Shown: positions 25,786-33,821, counted from the first letter of the stretch. The stretch: DNA of 64,000 nucleotides from Lysobacter panacisoli (GCF_009765165.1 NZ_VLNU01000001.1:1913001-1977000), one strand, 5' to 3'. Numbers and translations: made by a program. Notes: a model not told the origin generated them from the letters alone.

Positions 25786-25848
25786 GCGCCCGCATCGTCC
25801 CGTTCGGATCGGGCGAGCCTAGCAAACGGTCGTGGAAAGAAAAGCCGC

Positions 25849-25926
25849 ACCCTCTCCCTGGCCGCTGCGCGGCCTGTCCCTCTCAGCCCTGCACTCCCTG
25901 CGGTCGCCGCAAGGGGAGAGGGAGAA
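25849..25926 (+). repeat. Dispersed repeat, copy A
   Basis: A roughly 78-base element opening with CCCTCTCCCTGGCCGC, then a short GC palindrome (GCCGCTGCGCGGC), a core CTCTCAGCCCTGCACTCCCT, and ending GCAAGGGGAGAGGG. Its ends are short inverted repeats (CCCTCTCC / GGAGAGGG). A near-identical copy is at 32436 and an inverted partial copy follows at 25955. Confidence 0.8.
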
Positions 25927-25954
25927 GCCGGTGTGCCCGATCGCTTTGGCTTTT

Positions 25955-26020
25955 CCTTCTCCCCTTGCGGCGACCGCAGGGAGTGCAGAGCTGAGAAGGT
26001 GCCCGAAGGGCGGAAGAGGG
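25955..26020 (-). repeat. Dispersed repeat, copy B (inverted)
   Basis: Reverse-oriented copy. Its core (CCCCTTGCGGCGACCGCAGG, then GAGTGCAGAGCTGAGAAGG) pairs with copy A over about 40 bases with few mismatches, so A and B together could fold into a long stem-loop with a spacer of about 30 bases. The outer GC palindrome of copy A is only weakly kept here. Confidence 0.75.
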
Positions 26021-26089
26021 GCGCGTCTTGCGCGCCATGAAATAATCCCGCCCCCGCCGGCCCATCCTTCGCCGGGGCCAAGGAAACGC

Positions 26090-26875
26090 ATGGAGTTCGG
26101 TGGTGATGTGATCGCGCTGCTCATGGGGGTGGCGTTCGTGGCGGGCCTCATCGATGCACTTGCCGGCGGTGGCGGCCTGCTGACCATCCCCGCGCTGATG
26201 GCCGCCGGCATTCCGCCGGTCAACGCCATCGCGACCAACAAACTGCAGAGCAGCTTCGGCACCGCCAGTGCCGTGGTCGCATTCGCACGCGCGGGGCGCA
26301 TCGATTTCCGCCGCTTCCGCTGGCCCGCGCTCGGTGCCTTCGTCGGGTCCGTGTTCGGTGCGTGGACGTTGCAGCGCCTCGATCCGGCGTTCCTGTCGGG
26401 CCTGATCCCCGTGCTGCTCATCCTGATGGCGGTCTATTTCCTGCTCGCCCCGCGCGCGAGCGAGGAAGACCGCCACAGCCGTCTGGGCACGACCGCGCTG
26501 CTGCTCATCGTGTCCGCGATCGGTTTCTACGACGGCTTCTTCGGCCCCGGCACCGGCTCGTTCCTCGCCACCGCGCTGGTCGCGTTGTTCGGCATGGGCC
26601 TGGTGTCGGCGACCGCGCACACCAAGCTGCTCAACCTCGCCAGCAACGTCGCCGCGCTGCTCGCGCTGATCGTCGGCGGCAAGGTCCTGTGGACCCTGGG
26701 CCTGCTGATGGCGTTGTCGAGCGTGCTCGGCGGCCAGATCGGCGCGCACCTGGCGATGCGCGTGGGTGGCAAGGTGATCCGCCCGTTGCTGGTCGTGATG
26801 TCGCTGCTGCTCACAGCCAAACTGCTGTCCGATCCGGCCAACCCGGTGACGGCGTTCGTGCTGCGGATGTTTTGA
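26090..26875 (+). CDS. TSUP family permease (TauE/SafE type)
   Basis: A 261-residue integral membrane protein with about eight helices. The family's duplicated motif is visible: VAGLIDALAGGGGLLTIPAL near the N-terminus and GFYDGFFGPGTGSFLATALV in the second half, each with Asp and a Gly-rich turn. TSUP proteins export or import small anions such as sulfite or sulfoacetate; the substrate cannot be told here. AAGGA lies 5 bases before the ATG at 26090. It is a single gene. Confidence 0.93.
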   Translation: MEFGGDVIALLMGVAFVAGLIDALAGGGGLLTIPALMAAGIPPVNAIATNKLQSSFGTASAVVAFARAGRIDFRRFRWPALGAFVGSVFGAWTLQRLDPAFLSGLIPVLLILMAVYFLLAPRASEEDRHSRLGTTALLLIVSAIGFYDGFFGPGTGSFLATALVALFGMGLVSATAHTKLLNLASNVAALLALIVGGKVLWTLGLLMALSSVLGGQIGAHLAMRVGGKVIRPLLVVMSLLLTAKLLSDPANPVTAFVLRMF

Positions 26876-26891
26876 TTCCGCGCCCGCGGAA

Positions 26892-27074
26892 TCAGCTGGG
26901 TGTCAGGCCATCTGCTTCATCGTCCGTGAGGTCCTCGATCGCCGGAATCCCGTCGGCGTCCTCTTCCACCAGCGACATGATGGGCTGCAGCAGCGCCTGC
27001 ACGCGGTTGATGGCCTCTTCCAGTTCTGCCCACTGTGCGTCGGTCACGCGTTCCGTCCCCGTGTTCTGATTCAT
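26892..27074 (-). CDS. Small acidic protein, unknown
   Basis: A 60-residue, strongly acidic protein with one predicted amphipathic helix (AQWAELEEAINRVQALLQPI) and an Asp/Glu-rich tail. No domain recognised, no membrane segment. AGGCGAGGAGACG before the ATG gives a good ribosome site, and the helix pattern argues for a real gene. It stands alone, convergent with the TSUP gene. Confidence 0.55.
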   Translation of the reverse strand: MNQNTGTERVTDAQWAELEEAINRVQALLQPIMSLVEEDADGIPAIEDLTDDEADGLTPS

Positions 27075-27382
27075 CGAACTCGTCTCCTCGCCTCTGATCC
27101 GTGATGCCGGCGAGCCGGCGGCGCAAGAAAACTAGGCAGTTCGCGCTGCCACGGCAGGCGAACGTTTCTCACGGCCACGGCGCGGCATGCTCCGGCCGCC
27201 CGACCGTTCCTTCACTGGCTCCCCTGAAGCCAGACGCGCTTTTACACCAGATCGTGAAAATTTGGCGCGAAGACCTTCTTACAACGGATCGGGCGGATGC
27301 GCATGAATACGCAGCGGACGGGTCGCTTGGCCGAAGCAGGAGCCTGTTAAGTCGGATCGACCCACGGTGTGGGTGGCATCGA
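27075..27382. other. Gap of about 310 bases, no gene recognised
   Basis: The stretch between the small acidic gene and the XAC0095-like gene has no coding frame with a ribosome site. It contains a noticeably AT-richer segment near 27235-27295. A small inverted repeat (CCCAC-GGT-GTGGG) near 27361-27373 lies directly downstream of the XAC0095-like stop and might end its transcript, but lacks a T run. Confidence 0.4.
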
Positions 27383-27619
27383 TCACTGCCGCTCGATCCG
27401 CTCCAGCGCCTCGTCCAGCGCGCCGGCGAGCCGGTCGAAGCACTGTGCCAATGCGTCGGTGGTGACGACGATCCGGTCGCGGTCGTCGTCGTTGCGGGGT
27501 TCGGCGAGTTCGCTGAGCAGGCGCAGGTGGTCGCGGGTGTTGGTGAGGGCGAGGTACGCGTCGAGCGGCAGCACGTAGCTGGGCATCGGAGCGGTGGTGT
27601 TGCGGGGTCCGTTTCGCAT
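27383..27619 (-). CDS. XAC0095-like small protein
   Basis: A 78-residue protein with the pattern of the xanthomonad XAC0095-like family: an N-terminal polar segment, then YVLPLDAYLALTNTRDHLRL, LSELAEPRNDDDRD and a C-terminal helix (LAQCFDRLAGALDEALERI). No enzymatic motif or membrane segment; function unknown. GGAGATTCCG precedes the ATG. The assignment to this family rests on recall of its short conserved core and is moderate. Confidence 0.65.
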   Translation of the reverse strand: MRNGPRNTTAPMPSYVLPLDAYLALTNTRDHLRLLSELAEPRNDDDRDRIVVTTDALAQCFDRLAGALDEALERIERQ

Positions 27620-27733
27620 CGGAATCTCCAGGCAGTCCAGCCGGCTCGCGTCGACGCGAGGTGTCGGGAGGCTCGAATGCCGTGAACATCGGCTGGGCGT
27701 ATTCCCCTTGCGGGTCTTGTATTAGCCGCCCTC

Positions 27734-27834
27734 CCGACGCAAAGCGCTGCGTCGGATGTGCCCAGATAGGGCACAAAAAAAGCCACCGTGTTGCGGAGGC
27801 GGCTTCCGCTGTTCAAGGAGATTCGAGTCTCCTT
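27734..27834. other. Cluster of four consecutive inverted repeats
   Basis: Within about 100 bases, four hairpins follow one another: CCGACGCA/TGCGTCGG (27734-27755), TGTGCCC/GGGCACA (27757-27775), AAGCCACC/GGCGGCTT (27780-27805, one mismatch) and AAGGAGA/TCTCCTT (27815-27834). The third, with its T run, is the terminator of the minus-strand gene at 27889. The purpose of the others is unknown. Confidence 0.6.
27776..27806 (-). terminator. Terminator of the unknown membrane gene at 27889
   Basis: On the minus strand an 8-base-pair stem (AAGCCGCC / GGTGGCTT, one mismatch) ends in a run of seven T. It lies about 83 bases after the stop of the gene at 27889-28590. Confidence 0.75.
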
Positions 27835-27888
27835 GCCCGCGAGTCTGCGCACGCGTTGCACATGCAGCAACGCGAAGTTGTCGCAACT

Positions 27889-28590
27889 TCAACCGTGCGT
27901 GGCGATCGTTAGGATCAGCGTTCGTGTCCTCGATCGCCGGAACGTCTTTCGCAACAACACCAGCCCCGCGATGCCCAGCACCACGGCATACACCGGCCAG
28001 AGCCAGAACCACACCAGCCAGTCGTAACCTTCGGCGACCCGCTTGAAACCCAGCGGCGGTTCGGCCTGGAGGATGACGTTCTCGCCCGCAATCGCAGACC
28101 CGGTCTCGATGACGGTGACCTTCAGCGTCGAACGGCCCACGGGAATCGATCGAGGCGAAAGCACGGGCGGCCACGCGAAACGGTGATCGTCGCCATCGTC
28201 GATGAAGCGCACCGCGTTGCGCGAAATGCTGTCGCGGCTGTAGCCGCCTGCGGGAAGCACTTCGTAGACACTCGTGCCTCCCGGCTCCTCGACGCGCAAC
28301 AGGATGCGTTCGCCCGGGTTCGCGAATCGCAATTCGTTGTTCGTCTTGCGTGCGGAGAAGTCGCCGAGTTCAGGACGCTGCGCCGCCCGCGTCGGTCGAG
28401 CGAAGTCCAAAGAAAGGCGGACACGATCGCGCACAGGGCGATCCAGCAGCAGCGTGGCGCTGGCGCCGGGCGTCAGGCGCAATGGTGCTTCGACCGATCG
28501 CGACGCGATGTGCTGCGCGATCGCGCCAAAGGCCACGACCGCGGCGAGCACCGCAAGGATCGCCCACGAAATCCGCATCCATCGAGTCAA
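27889..28590 (-). CDS. Unknown bitopic membrane protein with extracytoplasmic beta domain
   Basis: A 233-residue protein not recognised as a family member. It has an N-terminal membrane helix (ISWAILAVLAAVVAFGAIA), a beta-rich extracytoplasmic region (LRLTPGASATLLLDRPVRD; VEEPGGTSVYEVLPAGGYSR), and a C-terminal helix (LVWFWLWPVYAVVLGIAGLV) with a short Arg-rich tail. I chose the TTG at 28590 because GGAGG lies 5 bases upstream; an ATG at 28578 is possible but too far from that site. It follows the VOC gene by 32 bases on the same strand and may share its transcript. Confidence 0.7.
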   Translation of the reverse strand: MTRWMRISWAILAVLAAVVAFGAIAQHIASRSVEAPLRLTPGASATLLLDRPVRDRVRLSLDFARPTRAAQRPELGDFSARKTNNELRFANPGERILLRVEEPGGTSVYEVLPAGGYSRDSISRNAVRFIDDGDDHRFAWPPVLSPRSIPVGRSTLKVTVIETGSAIAGENVILQAEPPLGFKRVAEGYDWLVWFWLWPVYAVVLGIAGLVLLRKTFRRSRTRTLILTIATHG

Positions 28591-28622
28591 TGTCGCCTCC
28601 TTGCGTCGTCCATTCGAGTCCC

Positions 28623-28994
28623 CTAGATCTGCGCGAGCATCAGCACGTAGCCGTCGGGATCCTCGAGCCGGCATTCGCCACCGGGCATGTAGAAGGGGTA
28701 CTTGATGTCGCCGGGACGATGGCCAAGCTCCATCAGCGTGGCGCGTGTCTGCTTGATGTCGTCGTAGTACAGGTAGAACAGCACGGCCTGTTGCGAGGCA
28801 TCGACCGGGTCCGATGCCTGGCCGACCATCAAGTCGGCGTTCTCGCTGGCGAGCCACGCCCATACCGGCGCGTTGCCGCCTTCCGGCACCACGGTGTTGG
28901 CGGCGCGGAAGCCGAGGTCCGCATAGAAGCGGATGCTGCGTTCGACATCGGCCACATGGGCGAAGGCCACGAGTCGTCGGGTACGGGCGGGCAT
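28623..28994 (-). CDS. VOC (glyoxalase/bleomycin-resistance fold) family protein
   Basis: A 123-residue single-domain vicinal-oxygen-chelate protein. The two beta-alpha-beta units are clear: LVAFAHVADVERSIRFYADL, with WAWLASENADLMVG ending the first half, and AVLFYLYYDDIKQTRATLME, then GECRLEDPDGYVLML ending the second. Metal positions look partly filled (His14 and the Glu in CRLEDPDGY). The PDGY motif is the hallmark of the superfamily. Substrate unknown. GGAG lies before the ATG. Confidence 0.88.
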   Translation of the reverse strand: MPARTRRLVAFAHVADVERSIRFYADLGFRAANTVVPEGGNAPVWAWLASENADLMVGQASDPVDASQQAVLFYLYYDDIKQTRATLMELGHRPGDIKYPFYMPGGECRLEDPDGYVLMLAQI

Positions 28995-29211
28995 GGAGAC
29001 TCCTGTCGATCCACGTGCGTCCGGGGAGTATGCGCTAGCCGCAGCCGACGCTGGCGCCACCGTCCCCGTCGGCCTCCAGACAGGTCTTCCTTGCACGTGA
29101 CCTGGCGCGCCCGTGCCTCTAGTATCGCCACAGGGGTACTTCAGGATGAGGGCACGCGATGCGGCTTCGCCGGCGCGTGGGAAGGCCATCGCTTACAGGG
29201 AGGTCGTCACG

Positions 29212-29706
29212 ATGTCGTCGTTGCAGGCTGCGATTACGGTTGCGTTGGGGCTCGTCGTCATCGCCGGGCCGATGCTGTGGTGGGCGTTCTATCGCGACGG
29301 TTACGACGGTGCGGCGTCCGCGCAGCTGACCGAGGATCCGGTGTTGCGCATGTCGGTGCAGGAGGTCGACCGCGTCGAGGCCGAGCTACAGCTGACGCTG
29401 CCCGCCGCCTACGCGGATTTTCTGCGCACGCGCGGCGACTATCCGGACAACACCACCGTGCTGGACACCGCTGATCTCATCATTGGATGCACCACCGAAT
29501 ACCGGCACGGCATCTACGGCGCGCCGCCGTGGCCCTGGCACCTGGTGTGCATCGGCGACGAAGCCGACGCGTGCCCGTACGCGCTCGACTGCCTGAGCGG
29601 CGAGATCGTGCAGACGCACAAGGGCGACGCGACCGCACGGCCGATCGCGCGCTTCGCGGACTTCACCGCATTCCTCGAAGCCAAGGGCGCCGGGGTCGGG
29701 GCGTGA
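29212..29706 (+). CDS. Membrane-anchored SMI1/KNR4 (SUKH) domain protein
   Basis: A 164-residue protein with one N-terminal helix (ITVALGLVVIAGPMLWWAFY) followed by a SUKH domain: MSVQEVDRVEAELQLTLPAAYADFL with the 'lP..y..fL' pattern, NGT-like turn replaced by TTVLDTADLI, then WPWHLVCIGDEADACPYALD and an ending FADFTAFLE. SUKH proteins are common immunity proteins against contact-dependent or polymorphic toxins; no toxin gene lies next to this one. GGGAGG precedes the ATG at 29212. Confidence 0.78.
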   Translation: MSSLQAAITVALGLVVIAGPMLWWAFYRDGYDGAASAQLTEDPVLRMSVQEVDRVEAELQLTLPAAYADFLRTRGDYPDNTTVLDTADLIIGCTTEYRHGIYGAPPWPWHLVCIGDEADACPYALDCLSGEIVQTHKGDATARPIARFADFTAFLEAKGAGVGA

Positions 29707-29736
29707 CGCGCTTCGGGTTTCGCCGGGGATCGCGCC

Positions 29737-30849
29737 TCACTCCACCACGATGACCACCTTCCCGCGTGCGCGGCCGCTTTCGACGTAGCGGATCGCGGCG
29801 GGAACCTCGCCCAGCGGATAGCGCCGGTCGATCACCGGCGTCACCTTGCCCGATTGCATGAGTCCGGCCAGCACGTCCAGGTCCTTCTGGTTCAAGTCGG
29901 CCATGAACAGGCCCATGTCCTGCGAAACGAACGGCGAGACGAACAGCGCTTTCAGCGGTCCGGCGAAGGGACCGATCCAGTTGCCCGCGTCGGGGCCGCC
30001 GCCGCCGATCAGCACGTAACGGCCGTCGGGCTGCATGACGCGCCGGTTGTCGGACAGGTCGCGGTTGGTCACGTTGTCGAGGATCACGTCGTAGCGTGCG
30101 TCGCCGCTCGTGTAGTCTTCGCGCTTGTAATCGATCACGTGATCCGCGCCGAGCGAACGAACCATCGCAACGTTGCGCGTGCTGCATACGCCGGTTACCT
30201 CCGCGCCCATCGCCTTGGCGATCTGCACGGCGAACGTGCCCACGCCACCCGACGCACCGTTGATCAGCACCTTCTGCCCGGATTGCAGCTTTCCGGCGTC
30301 GCGCAATCCCTGCAGCGCGGTGATCGCGGCGACGCCGATCGACGCGGCCTGCTCGAACGACAGGTTCGCCGGCTTGTGCGCCACCGCCTTGTCCTCGTGC
30401 ACGGTCACGTACTGCGCGAAGGCACCGGTGCGCCCGCCGAATACTTCGTCGCCGGGTTTGAACTTCGTGACGCCGCGGCCCACCGCTTCGACCGTGCCCG
30501 CGAAATCCACGCCCAGCCGCGCGCCTTTCGGCTTGCGCAGGCCGTTGCCCATGCGCATCACGTAAGGCGTGCCGCGCATGTAGTGCCAGTCCAGCGGATT
30601 GACCGCGGCGGCCCGCACCCTCACCAGAACGTCGTGTTCGCCTGGCACCGGCTTTTCGATGTCCTCCAGCGCCAGCACGTCGGCCTGCCCGTACTCGCAG
30701 TACGTGATCGCCTTCATCGGATGCGCCGGCGCCGATGCGCGCCGTTCGGCGCAGTCGTTGTCGGAACGGACGTAGGCGATGGCGAAGGCGACGAGCAGGG
30801 CGACCGGGACCGCCACCGCGGTCCATCCGACGATGCGCTTGAGCTTCAT
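29737..30849 (-). CDS. Zinc-independent MDR-family NADP oxidoreductase with N-terminal membrane anchor
   Basis: A 370-residue quinone-oxidoreductase-like member of the medium-chain dehydrogenase family. The first 30 residues form a membrane anchor or uncleaved signal (MKLKRIVGWTAVAVPVALLV), unusual for this soluble family. From residue 45 the catalytic domain starts (MKAITYCEYGQADVLALEDI) with AAAVNPLDWHYMRG and GVDFAGTVEAVG; the cofactor fold has VLINGASGGVGTFAVQIAKA. No zinc-binding Cys cluster. A start at the internal Met45 would give a normal cytosolic enzyme, but the upstream frame is in phase with a good hydrophobic run, so I kept it. Confidence 0.85.
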   Translation of the reverse strand: MKLKRIVGWTAVAVPVALLVAFAIAYVRSDNDCAERRASAPAHPMKAITYCEYGQADVLALEDIEKPVPGEHDVLVRVRAAAVNPLDWHYMRGTPYVMRMGNGLRKPKGARLGVDFAGTVEAVGRGVTKFKPGDEVFGGRTGAFAQYVTVHEDKAVAHKPANLSFEQAASIGVAAITALQGLRDAGKLQSGQKVLINGASGGVGTFAVQIAKAMGAEVTGVCSTRNVAMVRSLGADHVIDYKREDYTSGDARYDVILDNVTNRDLSDNRRVMQPDGRYVLIGGGGPDAGNWIGPFAGPLKALFVSPFVSQDMGLFMADLNQKDLDVLAGLMQSGKVTPVIDRRYPLGEVPAAIRYVESGRARGKVVIVVE

Positions 30850-30929
30850 GGTTCCCCGCCTATGAACCGGGCCTGCGCCATTGCGGCAGGCGGGGTGTTA
30901 GGTCGGCGTCAAGAAGGCCGGGGCCGTCG

Positions 30930-31358
30930 TCATGGCGGGGTGGTGCCGCACGTCAACGGAAGCTTCGGCGTGCCTGCCAGCACGAATGGTTCGTTGCACG
31001 GCTGGATGTCGAAATGCGGTTCGAACGCGGACTGTCCGAAGCGGTTGCTTGAGTAGAAGACGATGAAGCGCTCTGCTGCATTGTTCCTCACGGCCACGTG
31101 CCAGACAGCAGCATCGGTTGGACGCGCCTGCATGGCCATCCAGAATGAGCGACCTTCGCGCTCGGCGCGCTGCACACAGTCCCACCCGTCGCCGTGATCC
31201 ATTCCGTGCCGAATCACTCCGCATTGCTCCGCCTGCGGGCCAGCGAGCCGAAGCATGCGGGTTTCGATGGCCGTCTCGTTCTCATCGCGTCGGGAGCAAG
31301 CCGAAAGGGCCATGCAGGGCAACAGGCATGCGATGGTGAGCGCCGTCATCCGTTCCAT
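30930..31358 (-). CDS. Putative lipoprotein, unknown
   Basis: A 142-residue protein with a lipoprotein signal peptide (TALTIACLLPCMALSAC, lipobox LSAC). The mature part has four Cys besides the lipid one (for example EQCGVIRHG, GWDCVQR, QPCNEPF, LTCG), consistent with two disulfides. No known domain. It starts 3 bases after the stop of the upstream membrane-anchored gene, so the two form a unit of unknown function. Confidence 0.7.
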   Translation of the reverse strand: MERMTALTIACLLPCMALSACSRRDENETAIETRMLRLAGPQAEQCGVIRHGMDHGDGWDCVQRAEREGRSFWMAMQARPTDAAVWHVAVRNNAAERFIVFYSSNRFGQSAFEPHFDIQPCNEPFVLAGTPKLPLTCGTTPP

Positions 31359-31361
31359 TCG

Positions 31362-32024
31362 TTACCACCGTCCTTTGCGTTCGAGAACATCGCCTTCGGA
31401 TACCGTCCAGTTCGCGCCCTCGCGCAGGAAGCTGGCGACGAAGAATCGGCTGCTCCCGTCGCAGAACCTCAGCTGCACCATCGCCATGCCCCGTTGACTC
31501 GCCTCGTCCACAGCGGCGCGACTGATCCGGATCAGTATCGGTCGATCGGGAGGTGTCGCGTTATCGCAGGCACGCTCGAACGCGCCCTGTTCGGCGTTTG
31601 CCAGCGTGGGCACGGCAGGCATTCGCGGGTCCGGGTTGTACGTCCTCGCCAGCGCGATGCGATCCAGCTGCAACTGGAGTTCGATCGGAACAGCGGCGTA
31701 GGACCGATCGACCAATGCTCCCTCGCGTCCGGCCGAAATAAATTCGTAACGGTCGCAGGGCTCGGGCTTGTCGAGCGAGCACAGCGCAGCGCTCTTCGTG
31801 TCGAAGTACAGCGTGCTCACCCGGTCGGTGCGCTGGCGTTCGTGTTCCAGATAGGTGCGGATGATGTCCCATTGCGTCGAGTCGTCCGCCGCGACGATGG
31901 AGCGTTGTCGCTTCCACTGATCGAGCCGGTGCGCCAGTACCGGCCACGCGACGGCGGTCGCGCCTACCACCAGCATCGCGATCGTTGCGGAAACGACAGG
32001 CGCCGTGCGGATATGGGCCATCAT
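31362..32024 (-). CDS. Unknown membrane-anchored periplasmic protein
   Basis: A 220-residue protein with a single N-terminal helix (TAPVVSATIAMLVVGATAVAW) and a soluble domain containing CSLDKPEPCDRYEF and, near the end, MAMVQLRFCDGSSRFFVASF with GANWTVSEGDVLERKGRW. No family recognised. AGGGGACA precedes two adjacent ATG codons at 32024 and 32021; either could be used. It is the first gene of a two-gene unit with the lipoprotein at 30930. Confidence 0.68.
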   Translation of the reverse strand: MMAHIRTAPVVSATIAMLVVGATAVAWPVLAHRLDQWKRQRSIVAADDSTQWDIIRTYLEHERQRTDRVSTLYFDTKSAALCSLDKPEPCDRYEFISAGREGALVDRSYAAVPIELQLQLDRIALARTYNPDPRMPAVPTLANAEQGAFERACDNATPPDRPILIRISRAAVDEASQRGMAMVQLRFCDGSSRFFVASFLREGANWTVSEGDVLERKGRW

Positions 32025-32161
32025 TGTCCCCTGGAAACGCGATTCGCGCGTGCGGCTTGACGCCGCCTTCACTCTATCTTGAACCGACGCCTCCGGGTTT
32101 CACAAGCGAGCCAGCTTCGCCTGCGTACCCTGCGATCCAGGCCCGACACGAGGAGCTCGCC

Positions 32162-32434
32162 ATGACTGCGGATACCAAGTCGCCGCTGGAGCATGTCAAC
32201 GACACGGTGCTGCAGCTCAAGGAGATGCGGCATTACTCGAAGAACAACGTGGAGCTGCTGACGACGCAGTGGCTGATGTTCGACGGCGAGCTGTCGAAGC
32301 TGAAGCAGGCCGGGACGATCGAGGACCTGATGACGCGGCAGTCGCAGTTCTACGACGCGCTGGAAGGCGCGATCACGACGCTGGAGGAAGTGGCGGTGTC
32401 GTTGCAGCCGCCGCCGGAGGAGGGAGCGGGCTGA
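32162..32434 (+). CDS. Small helical protein, unknown
   Basis: A 90-residue, all-helical soluble protein: LEHVNDTVLQLKEMRHYSKN, VELLTTQWLMFDGELSKLKQ and a C-terminal helix, then a Pro/Glu tail. No recognised family; the amphipathic pattern is similar to small phasin-like or scaffold proteins, which is only an impression. GAGGAG precedes the ATG at 32162. A dispersed repeat copy starts directly after its stop. Confidence 0.6.
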   Translation: MTADTKSPLEHVNDTVLQLKEMRHYSKNNVELLTTQWLMFDGELSKLKQAGTIEDLMTRQSQFYDALEGAITTLEEVAVSLQPPPEEGAG

Positions 32435-32435
32435 C

Positions 32436-32515
32436 TCCCCTCTCCCTGGCCGCCTGCGGCGGCCTGTCCCTCTCAGCTCTGCACTCCCTTCGGTCGCCAC
32501 AAGGGGAGAGGGAGG
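32436..32515 (+). repeat. Dispersed repeat, copy C
   Basis: An 80-base element nearly identical to copy A at 25849: CCCCTCTCCCTGGCCGCC, a GC palindrome (GCCTGCGGCGGC), core CTCTCAGCTCTGCACTCCCT and end CACAAGGGGAGAGGGAGG. It sits between the convergent ends of the small helical gene and purD, and begins 2 bases after the former's stop. Confidence 0.8.
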
Positions 32516-32522
32516 ACGCGGT

Positions 32523-33821
32523 TCAGGCCGGTTCGGCGGAGCGCTCGCGCTCGATCGCGCGCCAGCCGATGTCGTGGCGGTGGAACTCGCCGTGCCACGA
32601 AATGCCAGCGACCGCTTCGTACGCCTTGTGCTGCGCATCGGCGACGCTGTCGCCCAGTGCGCACACGCACAACACGCGACCGCCGGCGGTGACGACGTGT
32701 TCGCCTTCGACCTGTGTGCCGGCGTGGAAGACCTTCACGTCGTCGACTTCCGGCGCGTCCCAGCTGCCGATGACATCGCCGGTACGCGGCGTGCCGGGGT
32801 AGCCTTCGGCGGCCATCACCACGCCCAGCGACGGGCGCGGATCCCACTGCGCCTTCGCTGTGTGCAGGCGTTCGTCGATGGCGGCCTCGACCAGGTCGAG
32901 CAGGTCCGAGCGCAGGCGCAGCATCACCGGCTGCGTTTCCGGATCGCCGAAACGCACGTTGTATTCGATGACCTTCGGCGCGCCGCTCTTGTCGATCATC
33001 AGGCCGGCGTAGAGGAAACCGGTGAAGGGAATGCCGTCGCTCGCCATGCCGCGCACGGTGGGTTCGACGACTTCGCGCATGATCCGTGCGTGCACTTCCG
33101 GCGTGACCACCGGCGCGGGCGAATACGCGCCCATGCCGCCGGTGTTGGGGCCGGTGTCGCGGTCGCCGACGCGCTTGTGGTCCTGGCTGGTCGCCATCGG
33201 CAGCGCGGTCTTGCCGTCGACCATCGAAATGAAGCTGGCTTCCTCGCCCTCGAGGAACTCCTCGATCACCACGCGCGCGCCCGCCGCGCCGAACGCGTAG
33301 TCGGACAGCATGTCGGTGATGGCGGCTTCGGCTTCGGCCAGCGTCATCGCCACGATCACGCCCTTGCCGGCGGCCAGGCCATCGGCCTTGATGACGATGG
33401 GCGCGCCCTTGTCCTGCACGTATTCGAGCGCGGCCTCGGCCTCGGTGAACACCGCGTAGTGCGCGGTCGGAATGCCGTGGCGGGCGAGAAAGTTCTTGGC
33501 GTACGCCTTGCTGCCTTCGAGCTGTGCGGCGTCCTTCGTGGGCCCGAAGATGCGGTGGCCTACCGCGCGGAAGCGGTCGACGACGCCGTTGACCAGCGGG
33601 CCTTCGGGACCGACGACGGTGACGCTCACGCCCTCGCGTTCGACCAGAGCGAGCAGGGCGTCGATATCGGAAGCGGGCACGTCCACGTTGCGGCACTTGG
33701 GCTCGGTCGCGGTACCGGCGTTGCCCGGCGCGACCAGCACCTCGCTGATGCGCGGCGACTGCGCGAGCTTCCAGGCCAGGGCATGTTCGCGACCGCCGGA
33801 ACCGATGACGAGGATTTTCAT
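32523..33821 (-). CDS. purD: Phosphoribosylamine-glycine ligase
   Basis: A 432-residue ATP-grasp enzyme that joins glycine to phosphoribosylamine, the second step of purine synthesis. The N-terminal fold starts MKILVIGSGGREHALAWKL; the ATP-grasp core has VIKADGLAAGKGVIVA and EEFLEGEEASF; the active-site stretch is DRDTGPNTGGMGAYSPAP, followed by VIEYNVRFGDPETQPVM. All are standard. Length matches the family. The start at 33821 matches the universal MKI/MKVLV(I/V)G N-terminus. purH is on the same strand 780 bases upstream, with a GNAT gene between. Confidence 0.97.
   Translation of the reverse strand: MKILVIGSGGREHALAWKLAQSPRISEVLVAPGNAGTATEPKCRNVDVPASDIDALLALVEREGVSVTVVGPEGPLVNGVVDRFRAVGHRIFGPTKDAAQLEGSKAYAKNFLARHGIPTAHYAVFTEAEAALEYVQDKGAPIVIKADGLAAGKGVIVAMTLAEAEAAITDMLSDYAFGAAGARVVIEEFLEGEEASFISMVDGKTALPMATSQDHKRVGDRDTGPNTGGMGAYSPAPVVTPEVHARIMREVVEPTVRGMASDGIPFTGFLYAGLMIDKSGAPKVIEYNVRFGDPETQPVMLRLRSDLLDLVEAAIDERLHTAKAQWDPRPSLGVVMAAEGYPGTPRTGDVIGSWDAPEVDDVKVFHAGTQVEGEHVVTAGGRVLCVCALGDSVADAQHKAYEAVAGISWHGEFHRHDIGWRAIERERSAEPA

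Larger units (their letters stand above)
25786..26089. other. Divergent gap filled by an inverted pair of dispersed repeats
   Basis: This 304-base gap separates the MFS-PlsC start (minus strand) from the TSUP start (plus strand) and must contain both promoters. Most of it is taken by two inverted copies of a dispersed repeat (see separate entries). No coding frame is credible. Confidence 0.6.

Noticed and set aside
23803-26040. 745-codon plus-strand frame opposite the MFS-PlsC gene
   Set aside because: The Arg/His/Asp-rich translation without membrane segments or motifs is a shadow of the real minus-strand gene.
27811-27840. Sequence resembling a tRNA T-arm (GGAGATTCGAGTCTCC)
   Set aside because: The arm pairs perfectly over 7 bases with a 6-base loop, which is not T-arm geometry, and no acceptor, D or anticodon arm lies at the right distance. 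It was kept only as one of four hairpins.
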